Source: an uncultured Bacteroidales bacterium
GTDB taxonomy: Bacteria; Bacteroidota; Bacteroidia; Bacteroidales; P3
Direction of reading: 5' to 3'
Length of the DNA: 64,000 nucleotides
NCBI GenBank assembly: GCA_900317125.1
Contig: ONFR01000006.1
Span: 50,067-114,066 of the forward strand
Below the pieces are notes generated by a model. The model was not told where the DNA came from and did not search any database. It was given only the letters and a program-made list of their open reading frames with translations. Of this stretch, positions 43,605 to 51,033 are shown piece by piece. Numbering within the stretch: the first letter of the stretch is position 1; each line of letters opens with the position of its first letter. The position numbers were made by a program, and so were the translations under genes.

Positions 43605-44816
43605 ATGCTGACTGTTGTAAAGAAAATACTTCCCTTGCTGCTTGTTCTCGCCCTGGCGGCCCCTGCCGCCTCGGGCCAGAGCAAGAAACAGCTTGAACGC
43701 GACAAAGCCCGTATAGAGAAAGAAATCGAGCGGCTGACCTCCGAACTGGGAAAGGCCCGGAAAGACACCCGCAACCGTACACGGCAGATAAACCTCATCA
43801 ACCAGCGCATCGACGAGCGCAACAAACTTATCAACAATATCAACAGTCAGATGTCACATCTCGACCGCCAAATCACCCGCACGGAGGACTCCCTGCGGGT
43901 GGTCCGCGGCCAGATCGACAGCATGAAGGCCGAGTACGCCCTCATTGTCCGCACGCTGTATGGCCTTCGTGGCAATGTGAACTCCGCCACGCTCCTGTTC
44001 GATAACACCACCTACAACCTCACCTATCTCAAGATGAAGTACTTCAAGGAGTACTCGCGCTATCGTAAACACCAGGCAGCAGCCATCAAGCGGAAAGAGC
44101 AGTTGTTCACCAACATCGACCTCGACCTGCAACGCCAACGCAACGAGAAGAGCACACTCCTTGCGCAGGAGCGCAAACAACGGCAGGCCCTCACACGCGA
44201 ACAGCAGCAACATCAACGGAGTCTGGACAAGAGCCAGCAGAGCGAGCGTACCCTGCAGCAGCAGATAAACAAGAAAGAGCAGCAGAAACGCCAGCTCCAG
44301 CAGCAGATACAGCAACTCATCAATGCCGAAGTGGCAAAAAGCTCCTCCACCGGCAGCCCTTCAAAACCTGGGAAGACAGGCAAAACAAGCACCGCCACCC
44401 CGAGTGACGCCCTCTCTTCCGACTTCGCCCAGAACAAGGGCCGTATGCCGTGGCCCGTCCATTATAAGTCTGTAGCCCGTGAATACGGCCTCTATACCCG
44501 TGCTTCGGGCGGGCAGAACCGCAACCTGGGCATCGACCTCAACTGTGCTCCGGGAGCAAATGTGCGATCAGTGGCCGCCGGCGTGGTGGCTAGGATATTC
44601 GAGGCACCTGACGGAAGCAGTGGTATCATCATCAAGCATGGGCAGTATTTGACCGTATATGCAGGGTTGGGTACGGTGAGTGTGCGCGCCGGGGCAAAAG
44701 TCACTGCTGGGCAGAGTCTGGGCACAGTATACCAGTCGGACGAACCGACCTCCCAGTTCAGTTTCCAGCTATGGTGCGGCAAAGACCCCCTCAACCCCCG
44801 CCACTGGCTGAATTAG
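43605..44816 (+). CDS. EnvC-like murein hydrolase activator (degenerate M23)
   Basis: A 403-residue exported protein. It has a signal peptide (LPLLLVLALAAPAASGQ). Two long coiled-coil segments (about 26-110 and 165-255, the latter Gln/Lys-rich) follow, then a Ser/Thr/Lys linker, then an M23/LytM domain (about 300-403, with NLGIDLNCAPGANVRSVAAG, GIIIKHGQYLTVYAGL and DPLNPRHWLN). Active LytM enzymes carry a YAHLS-type His; here it is YAGLG, so the domain is probably a non-catalytic activator of amidases, as in EnvC. The ATG at 43605 is used; the frame extends upstream into the phosphofructokinase gene. Confidence 0.9.
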   Translation: MLTVVKKILPLLLVLALAAPAASGQSKKQLERDKARIEKEIERLTSELGKARKDTRNRTRQINLINQRIDERNKLINNINSQMSHLDRQITRTEDSLRVVRGQIDSMKAEYALIVRTLYGLRGNVNSATLLFDNTTYNLTYLKMKYFKEYSRYRKHQAAAIKRKEQLFTNIDLDLQRQRNEKSTLLAQERKQRQALTREQQQHQRSLDKSQQSERTLQQQINKKEQQKRQLQQQIQQLINAEVAKSSSTGSPSKPGKTGKTSTATPSDALSSDFAQNKGRMPWPVHYKSVAREYGLYTRASGGQNRNLGIDLNCAPGANVRSVAAGVVARIFEAPDGSSGIIIKHGQYLTVYAGLGTVSVRAGAKVTAGQSLGTVYQSDEPTSQFSFQLWCGKDPLNPRHWLN

Positions 44817-46039
44817 CGAGGTAGGCTTTTCACTTGTTCCAGTATGCGCTGGGAAGGATTGCCATAGGCGGTATCTCCCCAAAATTTATCTATTAGGCTT
44901 ATTCTTTCGGCAGAACTGAGCTGATAGTCATGCTGTTCGATGCAGGTTATCAGTTCGGTGAAAGTGTGAACACGTTTCCCCACCACATTCTCGTCGTATG
45001 GGTAGAAGAAATCTCTCATCGCCACATACTCTTGATAGTCGTAAATGTATAGGATAACGTCCTTATCGGGCATCAGCAGATAGTCATAGATGATAGAGGA
45101 ATAGTCTGTAATCAAGACATCGGTGTAAGGCAGTATTGGATAGATATCGTCTTTCCCGTCAAAGAAACAGATGTTCGAATAGGTGAAGTCGTTTGATGAG
45201 ACTGAAACGTTGGCATGGGGCTTGAGAATGAGCAGTTCATTGTGCTTAGCAAGAACTTCATTAAGTGCGTGCAAGTCCATGTTCTCGACAAAGAGTGAGC
45301 GTTGTGAGTCGCGCCAAGTAGGCATGTATACCAGCACCTTTTTATATTGCTTCAATCTCTTTATCATTTCTAAAGAAGATGTTGGTTCATATTTTTCTAC
45401 GAAATGCATTCGTTCTTTATCATCGTCTAAAAGGATGGTGTTCCGAGGGTATCCGGTCATTAGGCATCGGTTTTCCGTTATGTGGAAGGATGTAGAGAAA
45501 AAATGGTTTTGGAATGGAGACGAAGAAATCACATAGTTTGGTTTTCGGAATGACTCTGGGTGAAAAAAGACCTCCTTCCAGTCCTTTTTTTGATAGCGCA
45601 ATGCCAATGGACCCGTGGTGATATTATATTCTATACGCTTTATTCCAACTCCGTGCCATAGATTAATGCAGATGGCACCTCCCGACAAACAAAACATAAT
45701 GTCTGAAGTATATGCATTAAAAAACCAGTATCTAGAAGTAAGTGCATGCCATATACCTTTGGGAGTGTATGTGCAATAGGCCTTCAGCCCTTTGCTGCGC
45801 ACTTGCTCTACAGTATGTTTGTCTAGGGAAAGCCAAACGGCATCAATATCCTTATGGTGATGACAAGTATAGATGAACAAATATTTTGCATTGTCATTAA
45901 ACGAACCCCTGAAACTTCCAAAAGCATATTTTTTGGGATTGCGTACAAACAGAAAAGAGAGAGGATAGCCAAGGTAGCAGATTGTATAAACAATAAATCT
46001 ACCCACTTCTTTACATATTGAAATAAGAAGATTCTTCAT
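44813..46039 (-). CDS. CDP-glycerol:polymer glycerophosphotransferase family protein
   Basis: A 408-residue member of the TagB/TagF-type family, which transfers glycerol- or ribitol-phosphate to surface polymers. Visible signatures are NLWHGVGIKRIEYN (family WHG..K motif), VLVYMPTWRD, LILKPHAN and DVLITDYSSIIYDYLLMPDKDVILY. An N-terminal hydrophobic segment (FIVYTICYLGYPLSFLFV) suggests membrane association. It is visibly more AT-rich and Ile/Lys/Asn-rich than neighbouring genes, suggesting horizontal acquisition. It converges with the EnvC-like gene, overlapping by 4 nt, and starts 4 nt after the T9SS protein gene. Confidence 0.9.
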   Translation of the reverse strand: MKNLLISICKEVGRFIVYTICYLGYPLSFLFVRNPKKYAFGSFRGSFNDNAKYLFIYTCHHHKDIDAVWLSLDKHTVEQVRSKGLKAYCTYTPKGIWHALTSRYWFFNAYTSDIMFCLSGGAICINLWHGVGIKRIEYNITTGPLALRYQKKDWKEVFFHPESFRKPNYVISSSPFQNHFFSTSFHITENRCLMTGYPRNTILLDDDKERMHFVEKYEPTSSLEMIKRLKQYKKVLVYMPTWRDSQRSLFVENMDLHALNEVLAKHNELLILKPHANVSVSSNDFTYSNICFFDGKDDIYPILPYTDVLITDYSSIIYDYLLMPDKDVILYIYDYQEYVAMRDFFYPYDENVVGKRVHTFTELITCIEQHDYQLSSAERISLIDKFWGDTAYGNPSQRILEQVKSLPR

Positions 46040-46043
46040 GCTG

Positions 46044-48500
46044 TTAACGTATTAATGTCACAGTTCCGACCCTTTTTTGTATTTCATTTGGATAGTATAT
46101 ACTGTGATAATAGATAAGATAAGTATAAGTTCCGATTGGGCATTTTTTGTTGTGGAAAGTGCCATCCCAGGCATCGTCTATATTGTGGCTATGGAATATT
46201 TTCTGGCCCCATTTGTTGAAAATAAACATTTCGAAATCATGAATCCCGACACCAATTGCCTTGAACTGGTTGTTGGAAGACATCTCTGGTGTGAATACAT
46301 TGGGGATCCAAAGAGCCTCTTTTGCCTCAGGTGACCGATAGTCAAGAGCAATACTGCTATTGTTGCTGCATTCATTTAAGTTTTTGTAGGAAGCAGTGAT
46401 GGTATATATTGTTTTTTGTTGTGGACAGACACGTATACTGAGATTGTTCTCCTGTCCTGTTAGGGTTGGATCTGTTGGATCAGAAGTCCAGTTTACAAAT
46501 GTTGCATCTGTGAGAGCGGTGATTAGGTAGCAGTTGTCATTCTCAAACTCAGAAGTGAGGACAATGGTAGGTGGGTTCAATTGGGTGAGGTGGAGGTAGG
46601 CCACATAAGTGGTGTCGGTTCGTCTATATACGAATTCTCCCACCTCACGAGTTTCGCTCGGAGACAAGAAAAAACCGTAGTTATGGTATTCTGTACCAGC
46701 ACATACGCTGTCGTAAAAATGCTCCCGGATAGTATCATCATATACAATCAGGGTATAGAAAATCACACTGTCGCATCCATCACGTGTAAACAATCCTATT
46801 CGGTCGTCATGGACTGAATCGTAGTAAACCCGACCGGCGTATGTCCAGGGAAGCCTGCTGAGACCGATTGTGTCGGAATCGTATACAGTGAAAGTGGGAA
46901 AGACTCTCACAATAGCGTCATATTCTTTTATTGCACTTACCTCTTGGCAGGTTGACTCTTCGGAGAAAACCACTCTCACATGAATCCTCCTTAGTCCTGT
47001 ATCAGCTGTGTTCAAATGCAGCGTTGTTAGATTGTCGTAGGTTTGACCGTTGACAGTCCATGTGCAGGAATCAATATTGTAGTGGCTTGAAGCGGATAAT
47101 ATACATGGGTATCCCGAGCAGATGTGAACTGTGTCACCTTCTGTATAAGGATTCCCGTTTACACTGAGAACTGCAGAGGGCACAAAGTTCATGCAAGAGC
47201 CGATAGAATAACCGTAACTTTCATGGCTACCAATACCAAATGCGTAAGCAAGGAACCCTTTGTCCCCCAAAGTCTTGATTGTGTGCGAACCTTGGCTAAG
47301 AGACAACCTTGCCGTCTGGTATTGGCTGTTTCCTGGAACGGTGTGGAATGTCACGGGATTGTTGTCGAGGCGGATGTTGCTGCTTTCGGATGCTTCCGTC
47401 ACAATATTCACATAGTGGGTGTTGGTATAAGTGGTGGAATAGGTGCCGAAAGTAATGTTCTCCACCATCTGTTCTATAGGGTTAATCACCACCATGCTGG
47501 GGTCCCCGTCATAATCTCCTGCACTGCCCATAAACAAATACACACAGGCGGGTGTAGAGGTCTCTAAATATGCCGTACTATTTGAACTTGACAAGGTAAA
47601 GTCATATATTTGGCCGGCATTCAGTGTTTGAACCCATATCCCGTCCTTATATATTTGGCAGTTATTTTCTAAAGGCATTACTCTTACGTGGTCATCGAAC
47701 AAAGTTCTTGTTCCAGCCACTACAAACTGCCTCCCCCAATAATTTGTAGGCATGCACTGGTCAAAGATATGGTCGCACGAAGGAGTGCCCATTGAATGCG
47801 GTACATAGGCACAAAAATGTCCCGAGTAAACTGCAATCTTCTTGCAGTCGTGGGCAGTAATGGTGGTGCCTGTCAAATCAGCGTCGGAAACATTAGTGGC
47901 TCCGCGCAGCTGATATGCGTCCCCTTGATTCAAGGTAACCGTATGAGTAGACCCAGACGAAAAGCCGTTCATAGTAGGGGCGGTCAGGTTAATGTCCACC
48001 ACAGTGCTGTCCTCGGTGGCAACAATCACTATTTCGCTTCTGTAGTCGGTACCAGGTTTAGAAGGGTAGCATTGGACCATGTAGTCCGAGCCCAGCGACT
48101 CTGTCGGCAAGGCGTTTGTAATGTCCAGGTTATTATGCCCCAGCATTATTAAATATAAAGATATGGTGTCGGTTGCTGTTACATGCAGAGCTGTAGGGGT
48201 TATGCTTCCCGATGCTGATGTGCATCCTGTGTTGAAAGGAATGCTCACGTTGGTCACCATTCCGGGTATGATGTAGAACGATGAAGACCATCCAGTATTT
48301 GGGTTTGTCATGGTGACAGAACATGTCCGTGGACCAGAAGCGAAAGCGTGTAGCGTGACGCTATATTGTGGTGCATAGTAGTCGTATGTGAAATACAAGT
48401 ATGACACCCAGAAGTCGGTTCCCATAGTTGTATGCACTTGACCCTTTAAGCCGATACTGATTATTAAGAGCAAAATAAATATAGTCTTTTTTCTCATCAT
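46044..48500 (-). CDS. T9SS type B protein with IgGFc-binding-like domain
   Basis: An 818-residue exported protein. It has a signal peptide (IFILLLIISIGLKGQ). The N-terminal half (about 25-430) resembles the IgGFc-binding domain found in large bacterial surface proteins: MGTDFWVSYLYF, ADLTGTTITAHDCKKIAVYSG, DHIFDQCMPTNYWGRQFVV, PACVYLFMGSAG. Beta-sandwich segments follow, then a type B sorting domain (LWIPNVFTPEMSSNNQF, MFIFNKWGQKIF, AWDGTFHNK, GTVTLIR). It is AT-richer than the window average. The binding target is unknown; host immunoglobulin binding cannot be inferred from the fold alone. Confidence 0.83.
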   Translation of the reverse strand: MMRKKTIFILLLIISIGLKGQVHTTMGTDFWVSYLYFTYDYYAPQYSVTLHAFASGPRTCSVTMTNPNTGWSSSFYIIPGMVTNVSIPFNTGCTSASGSITPTALHVTATDTISLYLIMLGHNNLDITNALPTESLGSDYMVQCYPSKPGTDYRSEIVIVATEDSTVVDINLTAPTMNGFSSGSTHTVTLNQGDAYQLRGATNVSDADLTGTTITAHDCKKIAVYSGHFCAYVPHSMGTPSCDHIFDQCMPTNYWGRQFVVAGTRTLFDDHVRVMPLENNCQIYKDGIWVQTLNAGQIYDFTLSSSNSTAYLETSTPACVYLFMGSAGDYDGDPSMVVINPIEQMVENITFGTYSTTYTNTHYVNIVTEASESSNIRLDNNPVTFHTVPGNSQYQTARLSLSQGSHTIKTLGDKGFLAYAFGIGSHESYGYSIGSCMNFVPSAVLSVNGNPYTEGDTVHICSGYPCILSASSHYNIDSCTWTVNGQTYDNLTTLHLNTADTGLRRIHVRVVFSEESTCQEVSAIKEYDAIVRVFPTFTVYDSDTIGLSRLPWTYAGRVYYDSVHDDRIGLFTRDGCDSVIFYTLIVYDDTIREHFYDSVCAGTEYHNYGFFLSPSETREVGEFVYRRTDTTYVAYLHLTQLNPPTIVLTSEFENDNCYLITALTDATFVNWTSDPTDPTLTGQENNLSIRVCPQQKTIYTITASYKNLNECSNNSSIALDYRSPEAKEALWIPNVFTPEMSSNNQFKAIGVGIHDFEMFIFNKWGQKIFHSHNIDDAWDGTFHNKKCPIGTYTYLIYYHSIYYPNEIQKRVGTVTLIR

Positions 48501-48555
48501 TGTGGGTTTTAGGAGTTCATAACAAATAGCTGCTGTCAGTTCAAGTGCATAAGGG

Positions 48556-49266
48556 TTATCTTAGGTCGTCGGCGAAGGTTATCTTGCGATTTTGTTCTTC
48601 GCCGGGGACTATGATTATCTTGGTGCCGGGGAGATAGCGGCGTACTACGCCGCAGTCGTCTGTGGCGTGGAATTGGGGGTCTTGCAGGGCGCATTGGTAG
48701 GCGTCGCGTATCAGGGGCAGGCGGAAGGCCTGTGGGGTCTGGGCGCGCCACATGGTGTGGCGTTCGGGTATGCGGGCGATGAATTTGCTCAGGTCGCGGT
48801 CGAAGTCCTGCCGCACTTCCCACACCGTGTCGGTGGAAGGGATTCCCACAGCTACGGCCTCATGGTGCTTCAGTGCCTCGGTTACCCGGGCTATCACCTC
48901 TTGGCTTACCCAGGGGCGGGCGGCGTCGTGCAGCAGCAGGTTGGTGTCGTCGGGGTAGTCGAGGTGGGCTGCTATCGCGTTGAGGCTCGACATGTACCGT
49001 TCGTCGCCGCCCTGTATGATGCGCTTCACTTTGTGCCATTCGTTGCGTTGTGCCAGCTGGCGTGTGTACGATTCCCAATCGGGATGCACCACGATGGTGA
49101 TTTCGTCCACCGAGGGGGCTGCCTCGAAGGCTTTTACGGTGTGTTCTAGCACCGTCTCGGCCTGTGCCGTTTGGTCGCCGGGGTGGATGGGGAGGAACTG
49201 CTTGGGTCTGTCGGCACCCATCCGCGACCCTGTTCCGCCTGCCAGTATGACTGCTACGTTTGTCAT
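48556..49266 (-). CDS. ispD: 2-C-methyl-D-erythritol 4-phosphate cytidylyltransferase
   Basis: It forms CDP-methylerythritol from MEP and CTP in the non-mevalonate isoprenoid pathway. The 236 residues carry the nucleotidyltransferase loop VILAGGTGSRMGADRPKQFLP, the IIQGGDERYMSSLNAI stretch, LLLHDAARPWV, RHTMWRAQTPQAFRL and ATDDCGVV. Because CDP-ribitol enzymes share this fold and a CDP-glycerol-type transferase lies downstream, a TarI-like role was considered. IspD is preferred because the gene is GC-rich like the rest of the chromosome and is co-oriented with upstream housekeeping genes rather than the AT-rich pair. Confidence 0.88.
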   Translation of the reverse strand: MTNVAVILAGGTGSRMGADRPKQFLPIHPGDQTAQAETVLEHTVKAFEAAPSVDEITIVVHPDWESYTRQLAQRNEWHKVKRIIQGGDERYMSSLNAIAAHLDYPDDTNLLLHDAARPWVSQEVIARVTEALKHHEAVAVGIPSTDTVWEVRQDFDRDLSKFIARIPERHTMWRAQTPQAFRLPLIRDAYQCALQDPQFHATDDCGVVRRYLPGTKIIIVPGEEQNRKITFADDLR

Positions 49267-49279
49267 GATGCAATGGGTG

Positions 49280-50062
49280 TTAAAGGTCTTGCACCAGCCG
49301 GACGGAAAGGCCTTGCGACCGAGGCGCGGGTTTTATCTGTGGCAGATATTGGTCGACGAGCAGGTACAGCGCCTGTCCCTCCTGTTTGGGGTGAGGTGTC
49401 GAGGTCCAGTAGTGGCAGGCTGCCGCGCTGCCTTGGCTTTGTGTCGCGGCGCGACGGGTCTCGGCGGGGAGGAACACCGCTCCTGCGGCTTCCAGCACTT
49501 TCCACCGCTCGGCATTATAGGCGTTTGTGCCTTCCTCTTTGGGGCCGGTGCGCATGTAGATGCCCTTGGGACGCTGCCAGTTGTCGGGCAGCAGTATCAG
49601 GCCGTACTGCCCGCACACGTAGGCGAGGGCATATAGCCGTCGGGCATGGGGTCTGCGGCTCAAAAGGTAGGTCCACTCGTCGAGACTCAGCGTGCGCCAC
49701 TGCCGCCCTTCGCCGGTAGGCAGTCCGCAGAAGAGTCCCCAGTCGACAAATGCATACTCGTTGTCGCGGTCGGAATAGTTGTTCGGTGTCAAGGCCGTGC
49801 CCCAGCCGAAGAGGTCGATCCATCCCCTGTATTTGGGGTAGGAGTAGCTCTCCTGCCAGCCGATGGTCTCGGTCTGGGACGAGGCAAAACGCCACAGGTG
49901 TGTCTGAGGCTGGTACTGTAGGTTGCCCGGGGCAAAGCGGACGCGGGTGTCGGCACTTACCGAGAAACAGTGCGTGACGCCCTGTGTGCTGTCGGGCAAC
50001 GCTGTTTGTGCCGACGAAGTGAGTCCGACGGCCAGCATGATGTATAAGGCAAGACGTTTCAT
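49280..50062 (-). CDS. FISUMP-like exported protein (paralog of the 5.7-kb lipoprotein)
   Basis: A 260-residue exported protein with a signal peptide ending VGLTSSAQ. It repeats the motif order of the lipoprotein at 5720-6514: VRFAPGNLQYQ, LWRFA, DLFGWGTALTPNNYS, FVDWG, QWRTLSLDEWTYLL, YGLILLPDNW, EAAGAVFLPAETRR and HYWTSTPHP, ending in GLSVRLVQDL. Unlike that paralog it has no lipobox. The ATG at 50062 is chosen because it opens the signal peptide; the frame continues upstream as non-coding. It lies 17 nt after the membrane-protein gene and 13 nt before ispD, so it is probably operonic. Confidence 0.78.
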   Translation of the reverse strand: MKRLALYIMLAVGLTSSAQTALPDSTQGVTHCFSVSADTRVRFAPGNLQYQPQTHLWRFASSQTETIGWQESYSYPKYRGWIDLFGWGTALTPNNYSDRDNEYAFVDWGLFCGLPTGEGRQWRTLSLDEWTYLLSRRPHARRLYALAYVCGQYGLILLPDNWQRPKGIYMRTGPKEEGTNAYNAERWKVLEAAGAVFLPAETRRAATQSQGSAAACHYWTSTPHPKQEGQALYLLVDQYLPQIKPAPRSQGLSVRLVQDL

Positions 50063-50079
50063 AGGCGGTAGGGAATGGG

Positions 50080-50604
50080 TTATTTGCCGCGGGTGGTCAG
50101 GTATTGGACCGAGCAGAAGAGGGCGGCGGCCACCAGAGCGACGATGGCCTGTGTGGCGACGGGTGTGGTCACCAGCGCTGCGGGGGCTATCACAAGGGCT
50201 TTGAGGGCGTAATAAACTACCTTGCCGCACAGCATGGCGGCGACGATGGCTGCGAAGGAGGCCCAGGGACGTGTGGCGACAGCACTCCACAGGCGTTGCA
50301 GGAGGGTGTAAACACCCACGATGGAGAGCAACTCGGCAGCCATGCAGAGTGCCTTAAGTGGTGCCGGCATGCCCACGGCCAGCATGGAGACGACGGGCAG
50401 CAGCACGGCCAGCAGGAAGGCATTGGTGCGGCTGCGCACGGCCAGCATTCCGGCCAGGAGCACCAGCAGCATGGGGTTGAGCATGTAGAGCGGCAGTGCC
50501 GTGATGTGCGACAATGTGGGGATGAGACAGGCTGCAGCAAGCAGTGCAGCATCGATGATCGCAGTACGTGCGACAGTGTTTTTTTTGCTGAGGACGGTAT
50601 TCAT
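50080..50604 (-). CDS. Integral membrane protein, ECF transporter S-component-like
   Basis: A 174-residue very hydrophobic protein with about five or six membrane segments: DAALLAAACLIPTLSHITALPLY, PMLLVLLAGMLAVR, NAFLLAVLLPVVSMLAVG, LKALCMAAELLSIVGVYTLL, and later segments through TQAIVALVAAALFCSVQYL. Size and topology fit substrate-binding S-components of ECF vitamin transporters; the specificity is not readable. The ATG at 50604 follows a structured leader of about 170 nt that starts at a -7 box, which would be consistent with ligand control. It heads a likely operon with the FISUMP-like gene and ispD. Confidence 0.65.
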   Translation of the reverse strand: MNTVLSKKNTVARTAIIDAALLAAACLIPTLSHITALPLYMLNPMLLVLLAGMLAVRSRTNAFLLAVLLPVVSMLAVGMPAPLKALCMAAELLSIVGVYTLLQRLWSAVATRPWASFAAIVAAMLCGKVVYYALKALVIAPAALVTTPVATQAIVALVAAALFCSVQYLTTRGK

Positions 50605-50775
50605 GGTTCTCTGTTTTGGGTTTGTTGTTCTTTGTCGGTATGGGGGCTGGAGTGGCACCGTTGTGGATTTCGTTGTGCCGTCCCCGCTCCCTAGGGGTGA
50701 TTTGTAGATGAGTTATTCGTTTGTTGTTTAATATGTTGTATCGTTGAACGTGGGTGTTGGACCATAGATGTGTCA
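50605..50775 (-). promoter_or_regulatory. Structured 5' leader with alternative hairpins (possible riboswitch)
   Basis: In the minus-strand leader a GGGG tract (50682-50685) can pair either with an upstream CCCC (50694-50697, 8-nt loop) or with a downstream CCCC (50642-50647 region). The second pairing encloses a GGCAC/GTGCC stem (50675-50679 with 50654-50658). The two pairings are mutually exclusive. It does not match TPP, cobalamin or FMN riboswitch consensus by eye. Confidence 0.4.
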
Positions 50776-50780
50776 AAATG

Positions 50781-50788
50781 CAAAGTTA
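50781..50788 (-). promoter_or_regulatory. -7 box for the S-component-like operon
   Basis: The minus strand reads TAACTTTG. It implies a leader of about 170 nt before the ATG at 50604. No -33 TTTG is visible. Confidence 0.5.
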
Positions 50789-50820
50789 CATTTTTTTTTC
50801 GGAGTAACACATTATTTAAA

Positions 50821-50935
50821 TTGAAAATTGAAAATTGAAAATTGAAAATTGAAAATTGAGAATTGAGAACTTTGAATGCGTTAATTCGTTATTTCGTTAA
50901 TGCGTTAATCGATTTACACGTTAACACATTCAGAT
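50821..50935. repeat. TTGAAAA heptad array followed by CGTTAAT heptads
   Basis: Five TTGAAAA and two TTGAGAA units (50821-50869) are followed by CGTTAAT/CGTTATT-type units, ending in ACACGTTAACACATT. The inverted TTTTCAA partner found in most other arrays is missing here. It lies just upstream of the promoter of the AsmA-like gene. Confidence 0.8.
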
Positions 50936-50936
50936 T

Positions 50937-50967
50937 GTTGCTGATTGTATTTTTTTTCGTATTTTTG
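50937..50967 (+). promoter_or_regulatory. Promoter of the AsmA/DUF748-like gene
   Basis: GTTG at 50937-50940 is a near match to the -33 TTTG and lies exactly 19 bp before TATTTTTG at 50960-50967. The leader to the ATG at 51034 is about 60 nt. Confidence 0.65.
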
Positions 50968-51033
50968 CAACTTGGCTTGTGCCGATGTCCGGGATGCGGA
51001 GTAGGACAGGCTGAATGTATTAACAATCGGTAT

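Noticed and set aside
48556..49266. TarI-like CDP-ribitol enzyme serving the nearby glycerophosphotransferase
   Set aside because: The gene has the chromosomal base composition and a complete IspD motif set, and lies in a housekeeping-like run; no TarJ-type reductase is present.
50605..50775. Cobalamin, TPP or FMN riboswitch
   Set aside because: A GCCACT string and G/C tracts are present, but the full conserved core of none of these classes can be matched.
50821..50935. Possible CRISPR array
   Set aside because: Units are 7 bp and directly adjacent with no unique spacers, and no cas genes are in the window.
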